The translations under genes were made by a program, and so were the position numbers. DNA of 64,000 nucleotides from Paenibacillus sp. E222 (GTDB lineage Bacteria > Bacillota > Bacilli > Paenibacillales > Paenibacillaceae), in assembly GCF_013401555.1 (NCBI RefSeq), contig NZ_CP058552.1, positions 3,968,001-4,032,000 of the forward strand, written 5' to 3'. A model generated the notes under the pieces. That model made no database searches and was not told the DNA's origin. It saw nothing but the letters and a program-made list of their open reading frames with translations. Shown piece by piece: positions 53,855 through 62,372 of this stretch. Positions within the stretch are counted from its first letter, which is position 1. Each line of letters begins with the position of its first letter.

Positions 53855-54448
53855 ATGAAGAAACCTATTATTGCTGTAGATATGGATGACACCATATGTC
53901 ATCTGGTCAAGCGAGCCATCTATCATAACAATATCCATTTCCCAACCCATCCGCTGCGATATGAGGATATGATACATTGGGATACATCCCATTTGCGCCA
54001 TCCGGATTGTACACATGATGTATTTTACGGTCGACCAGGGCTGTTTGAGGAACTGGAGATTTACGATGAATATGTGGTAGAAGAGGTGGAAAAGCTCCAT
54101 CAAGCCTATGATCTGCTGATCCTAACCGCGGCTGAGCCCAAAACGGTTGTAGAGAAGTGGAATTGGCTCCAGAAGCATATGCCATACATATCTCCAGAAC
54201 AGTTTATAACCTGTAAACGGAAGAACTTGATTAACTTCGATCTGTTAATTGATGATGGAGCACATAACCTGATACCTGCGATGAATGACGGAAAAAAAGT
54301 CATCTGTATCCCTCATCCTTGGAATATAAATGAACGGGAGCAGCATCAGTTTCCGTTGATGACGTCTTGGAAAGGTGCAAAGGCTTATGTAGATCGTCTG
54401 CTTGAAACAGAACAGGAAGAAAGCCGATTTTATCCAATAAAGGGATGA
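53855..54448 (+). CDS. 5'(3')-Deoxyribonucleotidase-like HAD phosphatase
   Basis: A 197-residue HAD-superfamily protein of the NT5C/YorS type. Nucleophile motif AVDMDDTICHLV (Asp9 and Asp11), the GRPGLFEELEIYDEYVVEEV segment, motif II LILTAAEP, and motif III/IV FITCKRKNLINFDLLIDDGA, all in family order. It should dephosphorylate deoxynucleoside monophosphates, controlling nucleotide pools. Start ATG at 53855 with GGAGGGG upstream; an earlier frame to 53831 overlaps the ribosome site. Monocistronic between the bgl operon and the AraC gene. Confidence 0.85.
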   Translation: MKKPIIAVDMDDTICHLVKRAIYHNNIHFPTHPLRYEDMIHWDTSHLRHPDCTHDVFYGRPGLFEELEIYDEYVVEEVEKLHQAYDLLILTAAEPKTVVEKWNWLQKHMPYISPEQFITCKRKNLINFDLLIDDGAHNLIPAMNDGKKVICIPHPWNINEREQHQFPLMTSWKGAKAYVDRLLETEQEESRFYPIKG

Positions 54449-54478
54449 ACCCAGAGAAGGAACGGAAGGTAGGAACAC

Positions 54479-55360
54479 TTAATTCAATGGTTCTGCTCTG
54501 AAGTTCCTGCGATAGCCCTGCGGGGTTTCTCCTGTAATTCGTTTAAAGACGGCGTAAAATGAATCTACATCCCGGTAACCTACAAGTTCAGCAATTAAAC
54601 TGACTTTATGTTGTGAATTCTTCAGCAATTCACAGCTTTTTTGTATGCGCAAATGTTGCAGGTAAGAACCAAACGTCCGCCCGGTATGGGTCACGAACAT
54701 GCGTCCAATATGTCTTTCGCTCCAACCAGAAATATTCACCAGTTCGCTTAAACGGATTCGTTCGTGAACATGCTGGTCCAGGTAATGAAGAATATGTTCC
54801 ATATCAGTCGCATGTTCCTTCACATTACAGGTAGCTTGATGAAACTGTCTGTACGTTGTCACGACGAGTTGGCTAACAAGCGTGTACAGGATCGTGGAAG
54901 AACCGATTCCCGGAACGGCAGATTCACGGTACAGCTTTACCATTAATTCCTCCAGCAGTTGGCTATAATCTGTGATGGATACATAAGGAATTCGATTCAT
55001 CTCCAGGTCTGTCAGATGGTTTTGAATCTCAGTCTCCTGAATCATAATGGACAAGGTGTGGATCAGTTCGGAATTGAACAGACAGTTATAGATAATGAGT
55101 GGATGCTCTGATACATTTGCGGTAGCCGGACGGAACACATGAGGTACGCCGACCGGAATGACAAATAACATGCCTTTGTGTACCGGAATAATATCGTCAC
55201 CAATGTGATGAAAGCCCTTTCCTTCTGCCACATAACTATACTCAACAAACTCGTGTGCGTGAAAAGGAACCACAAAATCCTCGGAACATCGGTTCACGAA
55301 CAGCTTCAGATTATTTTGAAAAAAGGATTCGCTCTTGAACAGTTGTATGGTTGGATTCAC
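54479..55360 (-). CDS. AraC-family regulator with N-terminal cupin sensor
   Basis: A 293-residue activator. The N-terminal cupin-like sugar-binding half includes PFHAHEFVEYSYVAEGKGFH and HIGDDIIPVHKGMLFVIPVG. The C-terminal half has two helix-turn-helix units (IRLSELVNISGWSERHIGRM; VSLIAELVGYRDVDSFYAVF then KRITGETPQGYRR). The start is GTG at 55360 with AAGGAGG 7 nt upstream. It is divergent from an alpha-L-rhamnosidase gene, so it probably activates that gene in response to rhamnose or a rhamnoside. This is inferred from context. Confidence 0.92.
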   Translation of the reverse strand: MNPTIQLFKSESFFQNNLKLFVNRCSEDFVVPFHAHEFVEYSYVAEGKGFHHIGDDIIPVHKGMLFVIPVGVPHVFRPATANVSEHPLIIYNCLFNSELIHTLSIMIQETEIQNHLTDLEMNRIPYVSITDYSQLLEELMVKLYRESAVPGIGSSTILYTLVSQLVVTTYRQFHQATCNVKEHATDMEHILHYLDQHVHERIRLSELVNISGWSERHIGRMFVTHTGRTFGSYLQHLRIQKSCELLKNSQHKVSLIAELVGYRDVDSFYAVFKRITGETPQGYRRNFRAEPLN

Positions 55361-55390
55361 GAGACAGCCTCCTTGGTTGGAATGACCAGA

Positions 55391-55454
55391 TTACCGGGTT
55401 AAACTGTCCTCATTGCCGGGTATTTCCGATCACAGAATCGATATAATTATATCG
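55391..55454. promoter_or_regulatory. Candidate AraC operator: direct repeats and palindrome
   Basis: TTACCGGGT (55391-55399) and TTGCCGGGT (55413-55421) are direct repeats 22 bp apart, two helical turns, as AraC-type proteins prefer. Downstream a perfect 16-bp palindrome CGATATAATTATATCG (55439-55454) contains TATAAT, possibly the -10 box of the rhamnosidase gene. Confidence 0.55.
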
Positions 55455-55497
55455 TAACCTTGAATAGGAAACCACGATGGAAAGGGATGTTTCTCTG

Positions 55498-58209
55498 ATG
55501 TTGACCGTAAGTCATCTGCGTTGTGAGTATAGAATAAATCCGATTGGACTAGATATCACGTCGCCCAGATTAAGCTGGCATTTGCAATCCGATCACAGAA
55601 ATTGTGTACAGTCAGATTATCAAATTCAGTTGTCACGGACGGAAGATTTTGCTCAGATGGAATGGGATTCTGGCAAAAAAAGCTCTGATCAGTCCATTCA
55701 TGTTGAACTGGATCAATGGGTGCCCGAAGCACGAACCCGTTACTATTATCACATTCGTGCCTGGGATCGTGCAGGAGATGAATCAGACTGGTCGGAGACA
55801 GCGTATTTCGAGACGGGATTCATGGGTAGGGAAGATGCCTGGCAGGCGGAGTGGATCACAGTCGATCCTTCCTCTCAGCAGGATGAGTCTTGCCCACGAC
55901 TGCGTACCTTGTTTGAACTGATAAAGCCTGTAACATCGGCAAGAATTTATGTGACAGCACTTGGATTGTATGAACTTCATCTGAATAACCAGAGAGTGGG
56001 TGAAGCATACTTCACCCCCGGCTGGACCAGTTATAGTAAGCGATTGCAGTATCAGGTCTATGATGTTACCGATCAGCTTCAGAATGGACAGAATATACTC
56101 GGTGCTTATCTGGGAGATGGCTGGTACAAAGGACATTTGGGATGGGAGAAAAAGCAGAAGATATACGGTACGAACGCAGGCTTGCTGCTGGAACTTCATA
56201 TTCATTATACCGATGGTTCAGAAGAACGTATTATTTCGGATCGAAACTGGAAGAGTTCCCCCAGCGCCATTCGCAGCTCGGACATTTATATGGGCGAAAC
56301 GTATGATGCACGTATGGAATCTGAATGGCAGGATTCATCCTCAGTCCAATGGTCGCCAGTACGTGTGCTGGATTACTCGAAGGAGATTATTATTGCACAA
56401 GAGAACGTTCCCGTAACGCCAATAGAGCAAATTAAACCGATTGCTTTGCTTACAACTCCACTGGGAGAGCGTGTGCTGGATATGGGACAGAATATGGTCG
56501 GTTGGGTAAGATTCAGCATTCAGGGTGAAACGGGGCACACCGTTGAGTTGCTACATGCCGAGATATTGGATCATAAGGGTAATTTCTACACTGAAAACCT
56601 GCGTGGGGCAACGCAGTGCATTCGTTATACCCTAAAAGGCGGTGCAGTAGAGACGTACGAGCCACGTTTCACATTTCAGGGATTCCGTTATGTGAAGTTG
56701 ATTGGATTCCCGGACGAGATTCGGCTCGAGGATTTCACCGGTGTAGTGCTGCATTCCAATATGGAGCGAACCGGTGATTTTAAAAGTTCCAGTTCACTCG
56801 TGAATCAGCTTCATCACAATATATTGTGGGGGCAAAAAGGGAATTTCCTTGACGTACCGACAGATTGTCCGCAGCGGGATGAGCGGCTGGGCTGGACGGG
56901 AGACGCACAGATGTTTATACGCACATCCTCATATCTGATGAACACAGCGCCTTTTTTCACCAAATGGCTGAGGGATCTGCAGTCCGATCAGGGAGAGGAT
57001 GGAGGCATTCCTTTCTATGTTCCTGATTTGAGGAGCTCGACGTCAGACGGATGGGGGGATACGAATCATTCTTCCGCTGCCTGGGGGGATGCCGCAGTGA
57101 TCTGTCCATGGACGATCTACGAGATGTACGGGGATGTCAGGCTGTTGGCCGAGCAATATGACAGCATGAAGCGCTGGATTAATTACATTCATGCTCAAGG
57201 AGAGAATCCTTACTTGTGGAATACTGGTTTCCACTTTGGGGATTGGCTCGGGCTGGATTCCAAGCCGGACAGCTATATTGGAGCTACAGATAAGGATTTC
57301 GTAGCAACTGCATTCTATGCTTATTCGGTTTCTCTAACACGGAAGGCTGCTGAGGTGTTGGGGCATACAGAAGATGTAACTTATTATGATAAGCTGCATG
57401 ACAACATTGTTGCTGCATTTCAAAATGAATTTGTGACACCTGCGGGCAAACTTGCAGTCCCCACACAGACCGCGCATGTGCTTGCTTTGCATTTTGACCT
57501 ATTGGATTCTACAGCTCGGAAACGGACCATTGATCAATTGGGAAAACTGGTTGCGGATGCAGGAAACCACTTGACCACCGGTTTTGTTGGAACACCTTAT
57601 CTGAATCCGGTATTGAGTGATACGGGGCATCATGATCTGGCCTATACGCTGCTCTTTCAGGAAGACTATCCATCCTGGTTATATCAAGTGACACAAGGTG
57701 CGACTACGGTTTGGGAGCATTGGGACGGAATCAGGGAGGATGGCAGTCTGTGGAGTGCAGACATGAATTCGTTCAACCATTATGCTTACGGCGCCATAGG
57801 GGAGTGGTTATATCGTTATGTTGCCGGAATTAACACAGATGAGCAAGAGCCAGGGTTCCGCATCGTACACATTGAACCCAAACCAGGACCTGGACTGGAG
57901 TGGGTGGAAGCGAGCTTCAAGACCATGTACGGTTCTGTCACATCCAACTGGTATCACCGCGATAATAACGAGATGCAGGTACATGTGACCATTCCTGCCA
58001 ATACGACGGGCACGGTCCTTCTTCCTGGAGCAGATGTGCAGACGGTTGTGGAGAACGGAAAAGCTTTGGATCAAGTAGCGGACATTCATGAAATTCTAAC
58101 GCAGGGATCAGATGTACGAATTGCTCTGGGCTCAGGAAGCTACCAATTCACATACAAGGTACTTGAAGCGGATCAGGAAGTCCACGCACAACAGGTGGAG
58201 TCAGTATAA
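55498..58209 (+). CDS. Alpha-L-rhamnosidase (GH78)
   Basis: A 903-residue inverting glycosidase removing terminal alpha-L-rhamnose from pectin or plant glycosides. N-terminal beta modules start LRCEYRINPIGLDITSPRLS with the typical W.L.SD.....QSAYQI-like strand. The lectin-like module has FTPGWTSYSKRLQYQVYDVT. The (alpha/alpha)6 catalytic domain carries DVPTDCPQRDERLGWTGDAQ, the GH78 signature with essential Asp/Glu residues, and TTVWEHWDGI. A C-terminal beta-sandwich follows. No signal peptide, so it acts intracellularly. I favour the ATG at 55498 (AAAGGGA 10 nt upstream); the ATG at 55477 would add seven residues. Confidence 0.93.
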   Translation: MLTVSHLRCEYRINPIGLDITSPRLSWHLQSDHRNCVQSDYQIQLSRTEDFAQMEWDSGKKSSDQSIHVELDQWVPEARTRYYYHIRAWDRAGDESDWSETAYFETGFMGREDAWQAEWITVDPSSQQDESCPRLRTLFELIKPVTSARIYVTALGLYELHLNNQRVGEAYFTPGWTSYSKRLQYQVYDVTDQLQNGQNILGAYLGDGWYKGHLGWEKKQKIYGTNAGLLLELHIHYTDGSEERIISDRNWKSSPSAIRSSDIYMGETYDARMESEWQDSSSVQWSPVRVLDYSKEIIIAQENVPVTPIEQIKPIALLTTPLGERVLDMGQNMVGWVRFSIQGETGHTVELLHAEILDHKGNFYTENLRGATQCIRYTLKGGAVETYEPRFTFQGFRYVKLIGFPDEIRLEDFTGVVLHSNMERTGDFKSSSSLVNQLHHNILWGQKGNFLDVPTDCPQRDERLGWTGDAQMFIRTSSYLMNTAPFFTKWLRDLQSDQGEDGGIPFYVPDLRSSTSDGWGDTNHSSAAWGDAAVICPWTIYEMYGDVRLLAEQYDSMKRWINYIHAQGENPYLWNTGFHFGDWLGLDSKPDSYIGATDKDFVATAFYAYSVSLTRKAAEVLGHTEDVTYYDKLHDNIVAAFQNEFVTPAGKLAVPTQTAHVLALHFDLLDSTARKRTIDQLGKLVADAGNHLTTGFVGTPYLNPVLSDTGHHDLAYTLLFQEDYPSWLYQVTQGATTVWEHWDGIREDGSLWSADMNSFNHYAYGAIGEWLYRYVAGINTDEQEPGFRIVHIEPKPGPGLEWVEASFKTMYGSVTSNWYHRDNNEMQVHVTIPANTTGTVLLPGADVQTVVENGKALDQVADIHEILTQGSDVRIALGSGSYQFTYKVLEADQEVHAQQVESV

Positions 58210-58277
58210 CTGGGTGTATTAGAGGAATCTGCCAACAGGATCGTGAACTAATATAATAGTGAAAGCTGGACCCGAGT

Positions 58278-58312
58278 AGAGGATCTGCACACGCAGGTTC
58301 TCTTTTTTTTTA
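58278..58312 (+). terminator. Terminator after the rhamnosidase gene
   Basis: AGAGGATCTGC (58278-58288) pairs with GCAGGTTCTCT (58293-58303), with a wobble and a mismatch, followed by about nine T. Confidence 0.85.
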
Positions 58313-58388
58313 CTTGGAAAGAGACACTTTTCAGCATTTCGATACGAGGCTCAAAAATTAATGATGCAATGAAGGGAGAAGGCTATAT

Positions 58389-58784
58389 TTGACGACTGGA
58401 AAAATATTAGGTATTGCATACAATGTCATTCCTGTATCCAATGTTGAACAGTCCGCCGCTTGGTTTGTCAACCATTTTGGATTTAATATTAGACAGCCAA
58501 GAGAAGGCTATATCAGCCTTTTTAGAGACAATAGACCGATTCTCGATCTGATTGAAAGTGATCATGATTCCAGAGCCGTATTCCAAGTGAAGCAGAAAAA
58601 GAGATGGGTGATCACCTTTTTCACGGACGATATCGTTAAACTCCATACTGAACTCACTGCTGGTCATGTCCGTGTTGGGAAAGTTAGTGATGAGGGCATA
58701 TACGGAAAGTTTTTTACTTTTGAAGATCTGGACGGTAATCTGTTCGACGTCTGGGAGCATCACGACTGTGAATTAATATATTAG
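58389..58784 (+). CDS. VOC/glyoxalase-fold protein
   Basis: A 131-residue single-unit vicinal-oxygen-chelate protein: IPVSNVEQSAAWFVNHFGFN (first beta-alpha-beta), then YISLFRDNRPILDLIES, then FTFEDLDGNLFDVWEHHDC (late Glu/His metal region). Starts with TTG at 58389 behind AAGGGAG. Such proteins range from lyases to resistance proteins; the substrate is unknown. It is closely followed by a GNAT gene, so the two are likely co-transcribed. Confidence 0.8.
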   Translation: MTTGKILGIAYNVIPVSNVEQSAAWFVNHFGFNIRQPREGYISLFRDNRPILDLIESDHDSRAVFQVKQKKRWVITFFTDDIVKLHTELTAGHVRVGKVSDEGIYGKFFTFEDLDGNLFDVWEHHDCELIY

Positions 58785-58833
58785 GGTGAAGGAGCATAGC
58801 AATATCAATATGAGTAAGGAGGACGTATGCAGA

Positions 58834-59361
58834 ATGAGCAAAGAAAAAGTCAGACTGGTTAAACCTTCAGCTGAATACAAAGAAGCGTATGTAGCATTTT
58901 ATGAAGATTGGGTTGCAAGCGGAGAATCAATGGTACCGTGGGTCATTACGAAAGAGCCTTATCCTTATGAAGAGATGTTAGCTTTTTTGGAACGCAGCGA
59001 ACAAGGCATCGATATCCCGGAAGGCTGGGTCAGAGACAGTACATACTGGCTCGTGACGGAGAGTGAGCGAGTTGTTGGAGCCGTAAATATACGACATGAA
59101 TTGAATGAGAAGCTGTTCCATAGCGGAGGGCATATTGGTTATGGAATTCGTCCAGGCGAGCGACAGAATGGATACGGTGCGGAGATCCTCAAGCTTTCCT
59201 TGGAAATTACCAAACATCTCGGAATTACCAAAGTATTAGTCGTATGTAACGCCCATAATGAGGCATCCAGAAGAGTTATTCTTCGTAACGGGGGCATTCA
59301 GGACCAAGACTATGTAGAGCCTGACGGAAATATCGTTGAGCGGTTCTGGATAGGTAAATAG
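58834..59361 (+). CDS. GNAT-family N-acetyltransferase
   Basis: A 175-residue acetyltransferase using acetyl-CoA. Motif A is HIGYGIRPGERQNGYGAEIL then KLSLEI (Q/RxxGxG/A-like as RQNGYG), and motif B is NAHNEASRRVILRNGG. The preceding strand WLVTESERVVGAVNIRHEL is typical. The start is the ATG at 58834 with AAGGAGG upstream; a GTG frame from 58786 overlaps the previous gene's end. The acceptor is unknown. Confidence 0.85.
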   Translation: MSKEKVRLVKPSAEYKEAYVAFYEDWVASGESMVPWVITKEPYPYEEMLAFLERSEQGIDIPEGWVRDSTYWLVTESERVVGAVNIRHELNEKLFHSGGHIGYGIRPGERQNGYGAEILKLSLEITKHLGITKVLVVCNAHNEASRRVILRNGGIQDQDYVEPDGNIVERFWIGK

Positions 59362-59512
59362 CTAATGTCGAATAATGCTGAAAATTGGGGTGATTTAACG
59401 AAAATAATATAGATTATGATTGTATTACTAACGTTTGCTGATTAAAATAAAGCTTAGAATCTGGATTGCGGCCGGAAACTATCATCCTATCAGGCATAAG
59501 TGAGGTTTTACT

Positions 59513-60601
59513 ATGAATCAACCGGTTAATCGGCCCCGGCATATTGAGTATCTGGATCTCTATCGTGCTTTTGCAATTATGGCAGTGGTCGCCATTCATG
59601 CGACTTCAACAGCCGTTGCACATTATCCCAAGCACACGTTGGATCATAACTTTTATTATTTTTGGAACAGCTTTCTGCAATTCGCCGTACCTGCATTTTT
59701 GTTCTTGTCCTCATTGGTGTTGTTTTATAATTACAGCTCCAAGATGAAGGAAAAGGGCTGGATGCTCGCTTTTTATAAAAAGCGATTATTTTATGTTTTT
59801 GTGCCTTATCTGGCCTGGTCACTCATTTATTTTATCGTCAAACAATGGCTAGCAGGCAAAGAGCCTCTGGCACATGTGAAGCAGTTCTCGGAGCAATTGT
59901 TAACGGGTACTGCACATACGCATTTATATTTTTTTCTGATTATTTTGCAATTTTATGTGGTTTTTCCACTGCTTCTTTCGTTAACACGTTACCGTTTATT
60001 TAATCGATATTTACCGTTGTTCTTTATTGCGGCGCAGGCTGTTTTTTACGCACTGCATTTGCAGTTTCATTTCTCACGGATGGGGAGTTTGCTGCCCAGT
60101 TACCTGATTGTTATTGGATTCGGTGCTTGGATTGGGTTGAACTTCGATGCGGCATTGAAGAAATTGTTCTCGTACCGTTATGTGCTGATTGCTGCATTGT
60201 TGAGCGGAGGAGCAGTCTTTATTTACGGCAATACTTATATAAAAACGGCTTTCGCCGCAACTCCGGCGCTAACCTATACGCTGCTATTTCTATTCCGTAA
60301 TCTGTTTACCCTCTCAGCCTGCTTACTCTTACTGATCGTATGTGAACGAATAGGTGCATGGAACCAGAATGGATCTAATCGGACAACTCGCATTCTGAAC
60401 TCTTTGGGTACGGTGGCGTTTGGTGTATTTTTAATACACCCATTAGTGCTTTTGTTCTGGAGAAGAGAGCTTTCCGTGGAACTCGCTCCACACTTCAGCC
60501 TGGGCATTATGCTGTCTTATGTTGTGGCAATTCTGCTCTCATGGATGATTGCCATGGGACTTAGAAGAATGAAGTGGGGATGGGTTCTGATCGGACGTTA
60601 A
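59513..60601 (+). CDS. Acyltransferase-3 family membrane protein
   Basis: A 362-residue integral membrane acyltransferase (OafA/WecH-like) with about ten helices. N-terminal family signature HIEYLDLYRAFAIMAVVAIH then AT, with the conserved Arg and His; later LLSLTRYRLFNRYLPLFFIA, and a final FGVFLIHPLVLLFWRREL (His in HP). Such proteins acetylate or succinylate cell-wall sugars, teichoic acids or exopolysaccharides. No glycan cluster is adjacent. Start ATG at 59513 with a GTGAGG site. Single-gene unit with its own terminator. Confidence 0.88.
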   Translation: MNQPVNRPRHIEYLDLYRAFAIMAVVAIHATSTAVAHYPKHTLDHNFYYFWNSFLQFAVPAFLFLSSLVLFYNYSSKMKEKGWMLAFYKKRLFYVFVPYLAWSLIYFIVKQWLAGKEPLAHVKQFSEQLLTGTAHTHLYFFLIILQFYVVFPLLLSLTRYRLFNRYLPLFFIAAQAVFYALHLQFHFSRMGSLLPSYLIVIGFGAWIGLNFDAALKKLFSYRYVLIAALLSGGAVFIYGNTYIKTAFAATPALTYTLLFLFRNLFTLSACLLLLIVCERIGAWNQNGSNRTTRILNSLGTVAFGVFLIHPLVLLFWRRELSVELAPHFSLGIMLSYVVAILLSWMIAMGLRRMKWGWVLIGR

Positions 60602-60647
60602 CGTTGGGTAGACTGTGAAATGATGAATATAAAGTGAAGCCGAAAAG

Positions 60648-60698
60648 AGAGATTTCAAGCCCTGTAATTTTCAGTGGATGACTTGAAATCTCTTTTTT
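60648..60698 (+). terminator. Terminator after the acyltransferase gene
   Basis: AGAGATTTCAAG (60648-60659) pairs with CTTGAAATCTCT (60682-60693), followed by TTTTT. Confidence 0.85.
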
Positions 60699-60782
60699 AT
60701 TTGTCCAAGAGGCGTTATTATGGACTAATGTCCAGAAAATTCAAGTAATGGTATACATATCGTTGATGTCAGGAGTGATGGG

Positions 60783-61343
60783 ATGAAGTTTATCATTATT
60801 TTTGGTCCACAGGCTGTGGGGAAAATGACGGTGGGTCAGGAATTGGAGAAGATCACCGATCTGAAATTGTTTCACAATCATATGACGATTGAACTGGTGT
60901 CACCTTATTTCAGTTATGGTACACCTCAAGGAAAGAGACTTGTTAATCTGTTCCGTCAGGAGATTTTTGAAGAAGTGGCGAAGAGTGAGCTGCCCGGTTT
61001 GATTTTTACATTTGTGTGGGCATTCGATATAAAAGAGGATTGGGAGTACATACGCAAAGTCAGTGCGTTGTTCGAGTCCAGAGGTGCAGAGGTATATTAT
61101 GTTGAACTGGAGGCTGATCCGACCGAACGAGTGGAGCGTAACAAGAGTCCACATCGGCTGCTGCACAAAGCAACGAAGCGTAATATCGAATGGTCTGAGC
61201 AGGACCTGCTTTCGAGTATGGAGAAATATCGGTTGAACTCAGAGCCCGGAGAAATTACGCATGAGCATTATATTCGGATTAATAACACCAATAAGAGCCC
61301 GAAAGACGTGGCGCAGCTAATCCAAGAACGATTCAAACTGTAA
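60783..61343 (+). CDS. P-loop kinase-like protein
   Basis: A 186-residue AAA_33/shikimate-kinase-like nucleotide-binding protein. Walker A is GPQAVGKMT (about 8-16, with Met in place of Ser/Thr before Thr). Then LKLFHNHMTIELVSPYFSYG, then IFTFVWAFDIKEDWEYIRKV and VYYVELEADPTERVERNKS, the RxxR lid region. It has no signal peptide. Such orphan kinases probably phosphorylate a small molecule. GTGATGGG-type site before the ATG. It lies 23 bp before a small membrane protein gene. Confidence 0.75.
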   Translation: MKFIIIFGPQAVGKMTVGQELEKITDLKLFHNHMTIELVSPYFSYGTPQGKRLVNLFRQEIFEEVAKSELPGLIFTFVWAFDIKEDWEYIRKVSALFESRGAEVYYVELEADPTERVERNKSPHRLLHKATKRNIEWSEQDLLSSMEKYRLNSEPGEITHEHYIRINNTNKSPKDVAQLIQERFKL

Positions 61344-61366
61344 TTATAAGGGGAGGCGAATAAAGT

Positions 61367-61672
61367 ATGTATCTCATTTTGGCTCTAATAGTAGGATTTG
61401 TTCTGTGTCTTCTGTTCCCATATGGTACGATTTTGGTAGGTGCTATTATATTTGCACTTGTTGCAGACAATTATCGTCAGACCATGAGTATGCGCGAGGA
61501 TATTCGTTCCATTAAGCATCATCTAGGACTGATGCACAAGGGTGAAGCGGAAGAGTACCAGATCGATAAACAGTTAACCGATATGGATCACTTGGACTCG
61601 GATCAGTTGAAGATCATTAATCGAAGAATTGAAGCAGAGCTGGAGAAGGAAAGCAAAAAGAATAAATCATGA
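61367..61672 (+). CDS. Small membrane protein
   Basis: A 101-residue protein with two adjacent hydrophobic segments (LILALIVGFVLCLLFPYG; ILVGAIIFALVADNY) and a charged cytoplasmic C-terminus (IKHHLGLMHKGEAEEYQIDK, then RRIEAELEKESKKNKS). The AAGGGGAGG ribosome site is excellent. Function unknown. Its stop overlaps the ATG of a 37-codon frame. Confidence 0.65.
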   Translation: MYLILALIVGFVLCLLFPYGTILVGAIIFALVADNYRQTMSMREDIRSIKHHLGLMHKGEAEEYQIDKQLTDMDHLDSDQLKIINRRIEAELEKESKKNKS

Positions 61673-61782
61673 TCAAACACTACACGAAAAGGGAAAAGGA
61701 TTGGCATGTTACGCCGTTGACTGATGATAGTCTTGAGATGATATATGTCTGCGAAAAAAGTGAGCAAATCGTGACAAAATAA
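61669..61782 (+). CDS. Small ORF, 37 residues, coupled to the membrane protein gene
   Basis: The ATG overlaps the previous TGA (ATGA). The product begins MIKHYTKREKDWHVTPLTDD and ends CEKSEQIVTK. Coupling and the absence of stops until a terminator about 50 bp later make it plausible, but the ribosome site (GAAGGAAAG) is 14 nt away and there is no known homology. Confidence 0.35.
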   Translation: MIKHYTKREKDWHVTPLTDDSLEMIYVCEKSEQIVTK

Positions 61783-61830
61783 TAATAATTAATTTTTTTG
61801 TATGCCATTTTTCATCATTCGGACACATTA

Positions 61831-61857
61831 AGTCCTCCTCTAGGGAGGGCTTTTTTT
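61831..61857 (+). terminator. Terminator after the small membrane-protein genes
   Basis: AGTCCTCC pairs with GGAGGGCT (one G-T), short loop, then seven T. Confidence 0.8.
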
Positions 61858-61922
61858 GTTTATTTATGATCGGAATTCAGCAGGATTTTAAGAGGCGGAT
61901 AATCAAAAAAATAGCGAATAAG

Positions 61923-61936
61923 TGCAAGCGCTTTTA
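61923..61936. promoter_or_regulatory. cre-like site upstream of the second antiterminator gene
   Basis: TGCAAGCGCTTTTA fits the CcpA consensus at 12 of 14 positions, including the central AAGCGCTT. Confidence 0.5.
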
Positions 61937-62372
61937 ATCTGGAATGACGCTAAAATGTTCATAAACGTACTTATTAATTTTGGTTTATAAGTGGACGAAG
62001 TGGAAGGTGAGTAGTAGGCTGTCTGACACAGATCTGGTGCAGGCAGGTATTGAAATTATCGATCTAATGCTCTCTGTGTAAGTATAATTCACTGGATAAA
62101 ACGTCATGCTAAGGGCGTGGTTTGTGAGGGAAGGTAAATAGATGCAGATTCGATATGCGCAAACAGAAAAAATACAAAGCGACTAAACAGTTCCATTTAG
62201 ACATTCAAAAAATGGTTGTTAGGGGTAAAGCATCATCGATTTTTATGTTGCACAATGTAGAAAAATGTAATACCATGAACGCACATATAGTTAACATTGA
62301 TGTGAAATGGGCAAGGCCAGTGACCTCGTAGAAGGTACGGTTTGCCTTTTTCTGTATATTGGAGTGGATAAA

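Larger units (their letters stand above)
61783..62372 (+). other. Long leader region of the second licT-like gene
   Basis: About 590 bp without a gene. It holds a terminator (61831-61857), a cre-like site (61923-61936) and, at the 3' end, a weak terminator-like stem (about 62310-62352: GGCAAGGCC pairing with GGTTTGCC, then TTTTT) preceded by a degenerate RAT-like sequence (about 62288-62317). The order resembles the autoregulated leader at 49204. The 61990-62280 interval contains only short frames without ribosome sites. Confidence 0.45.
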
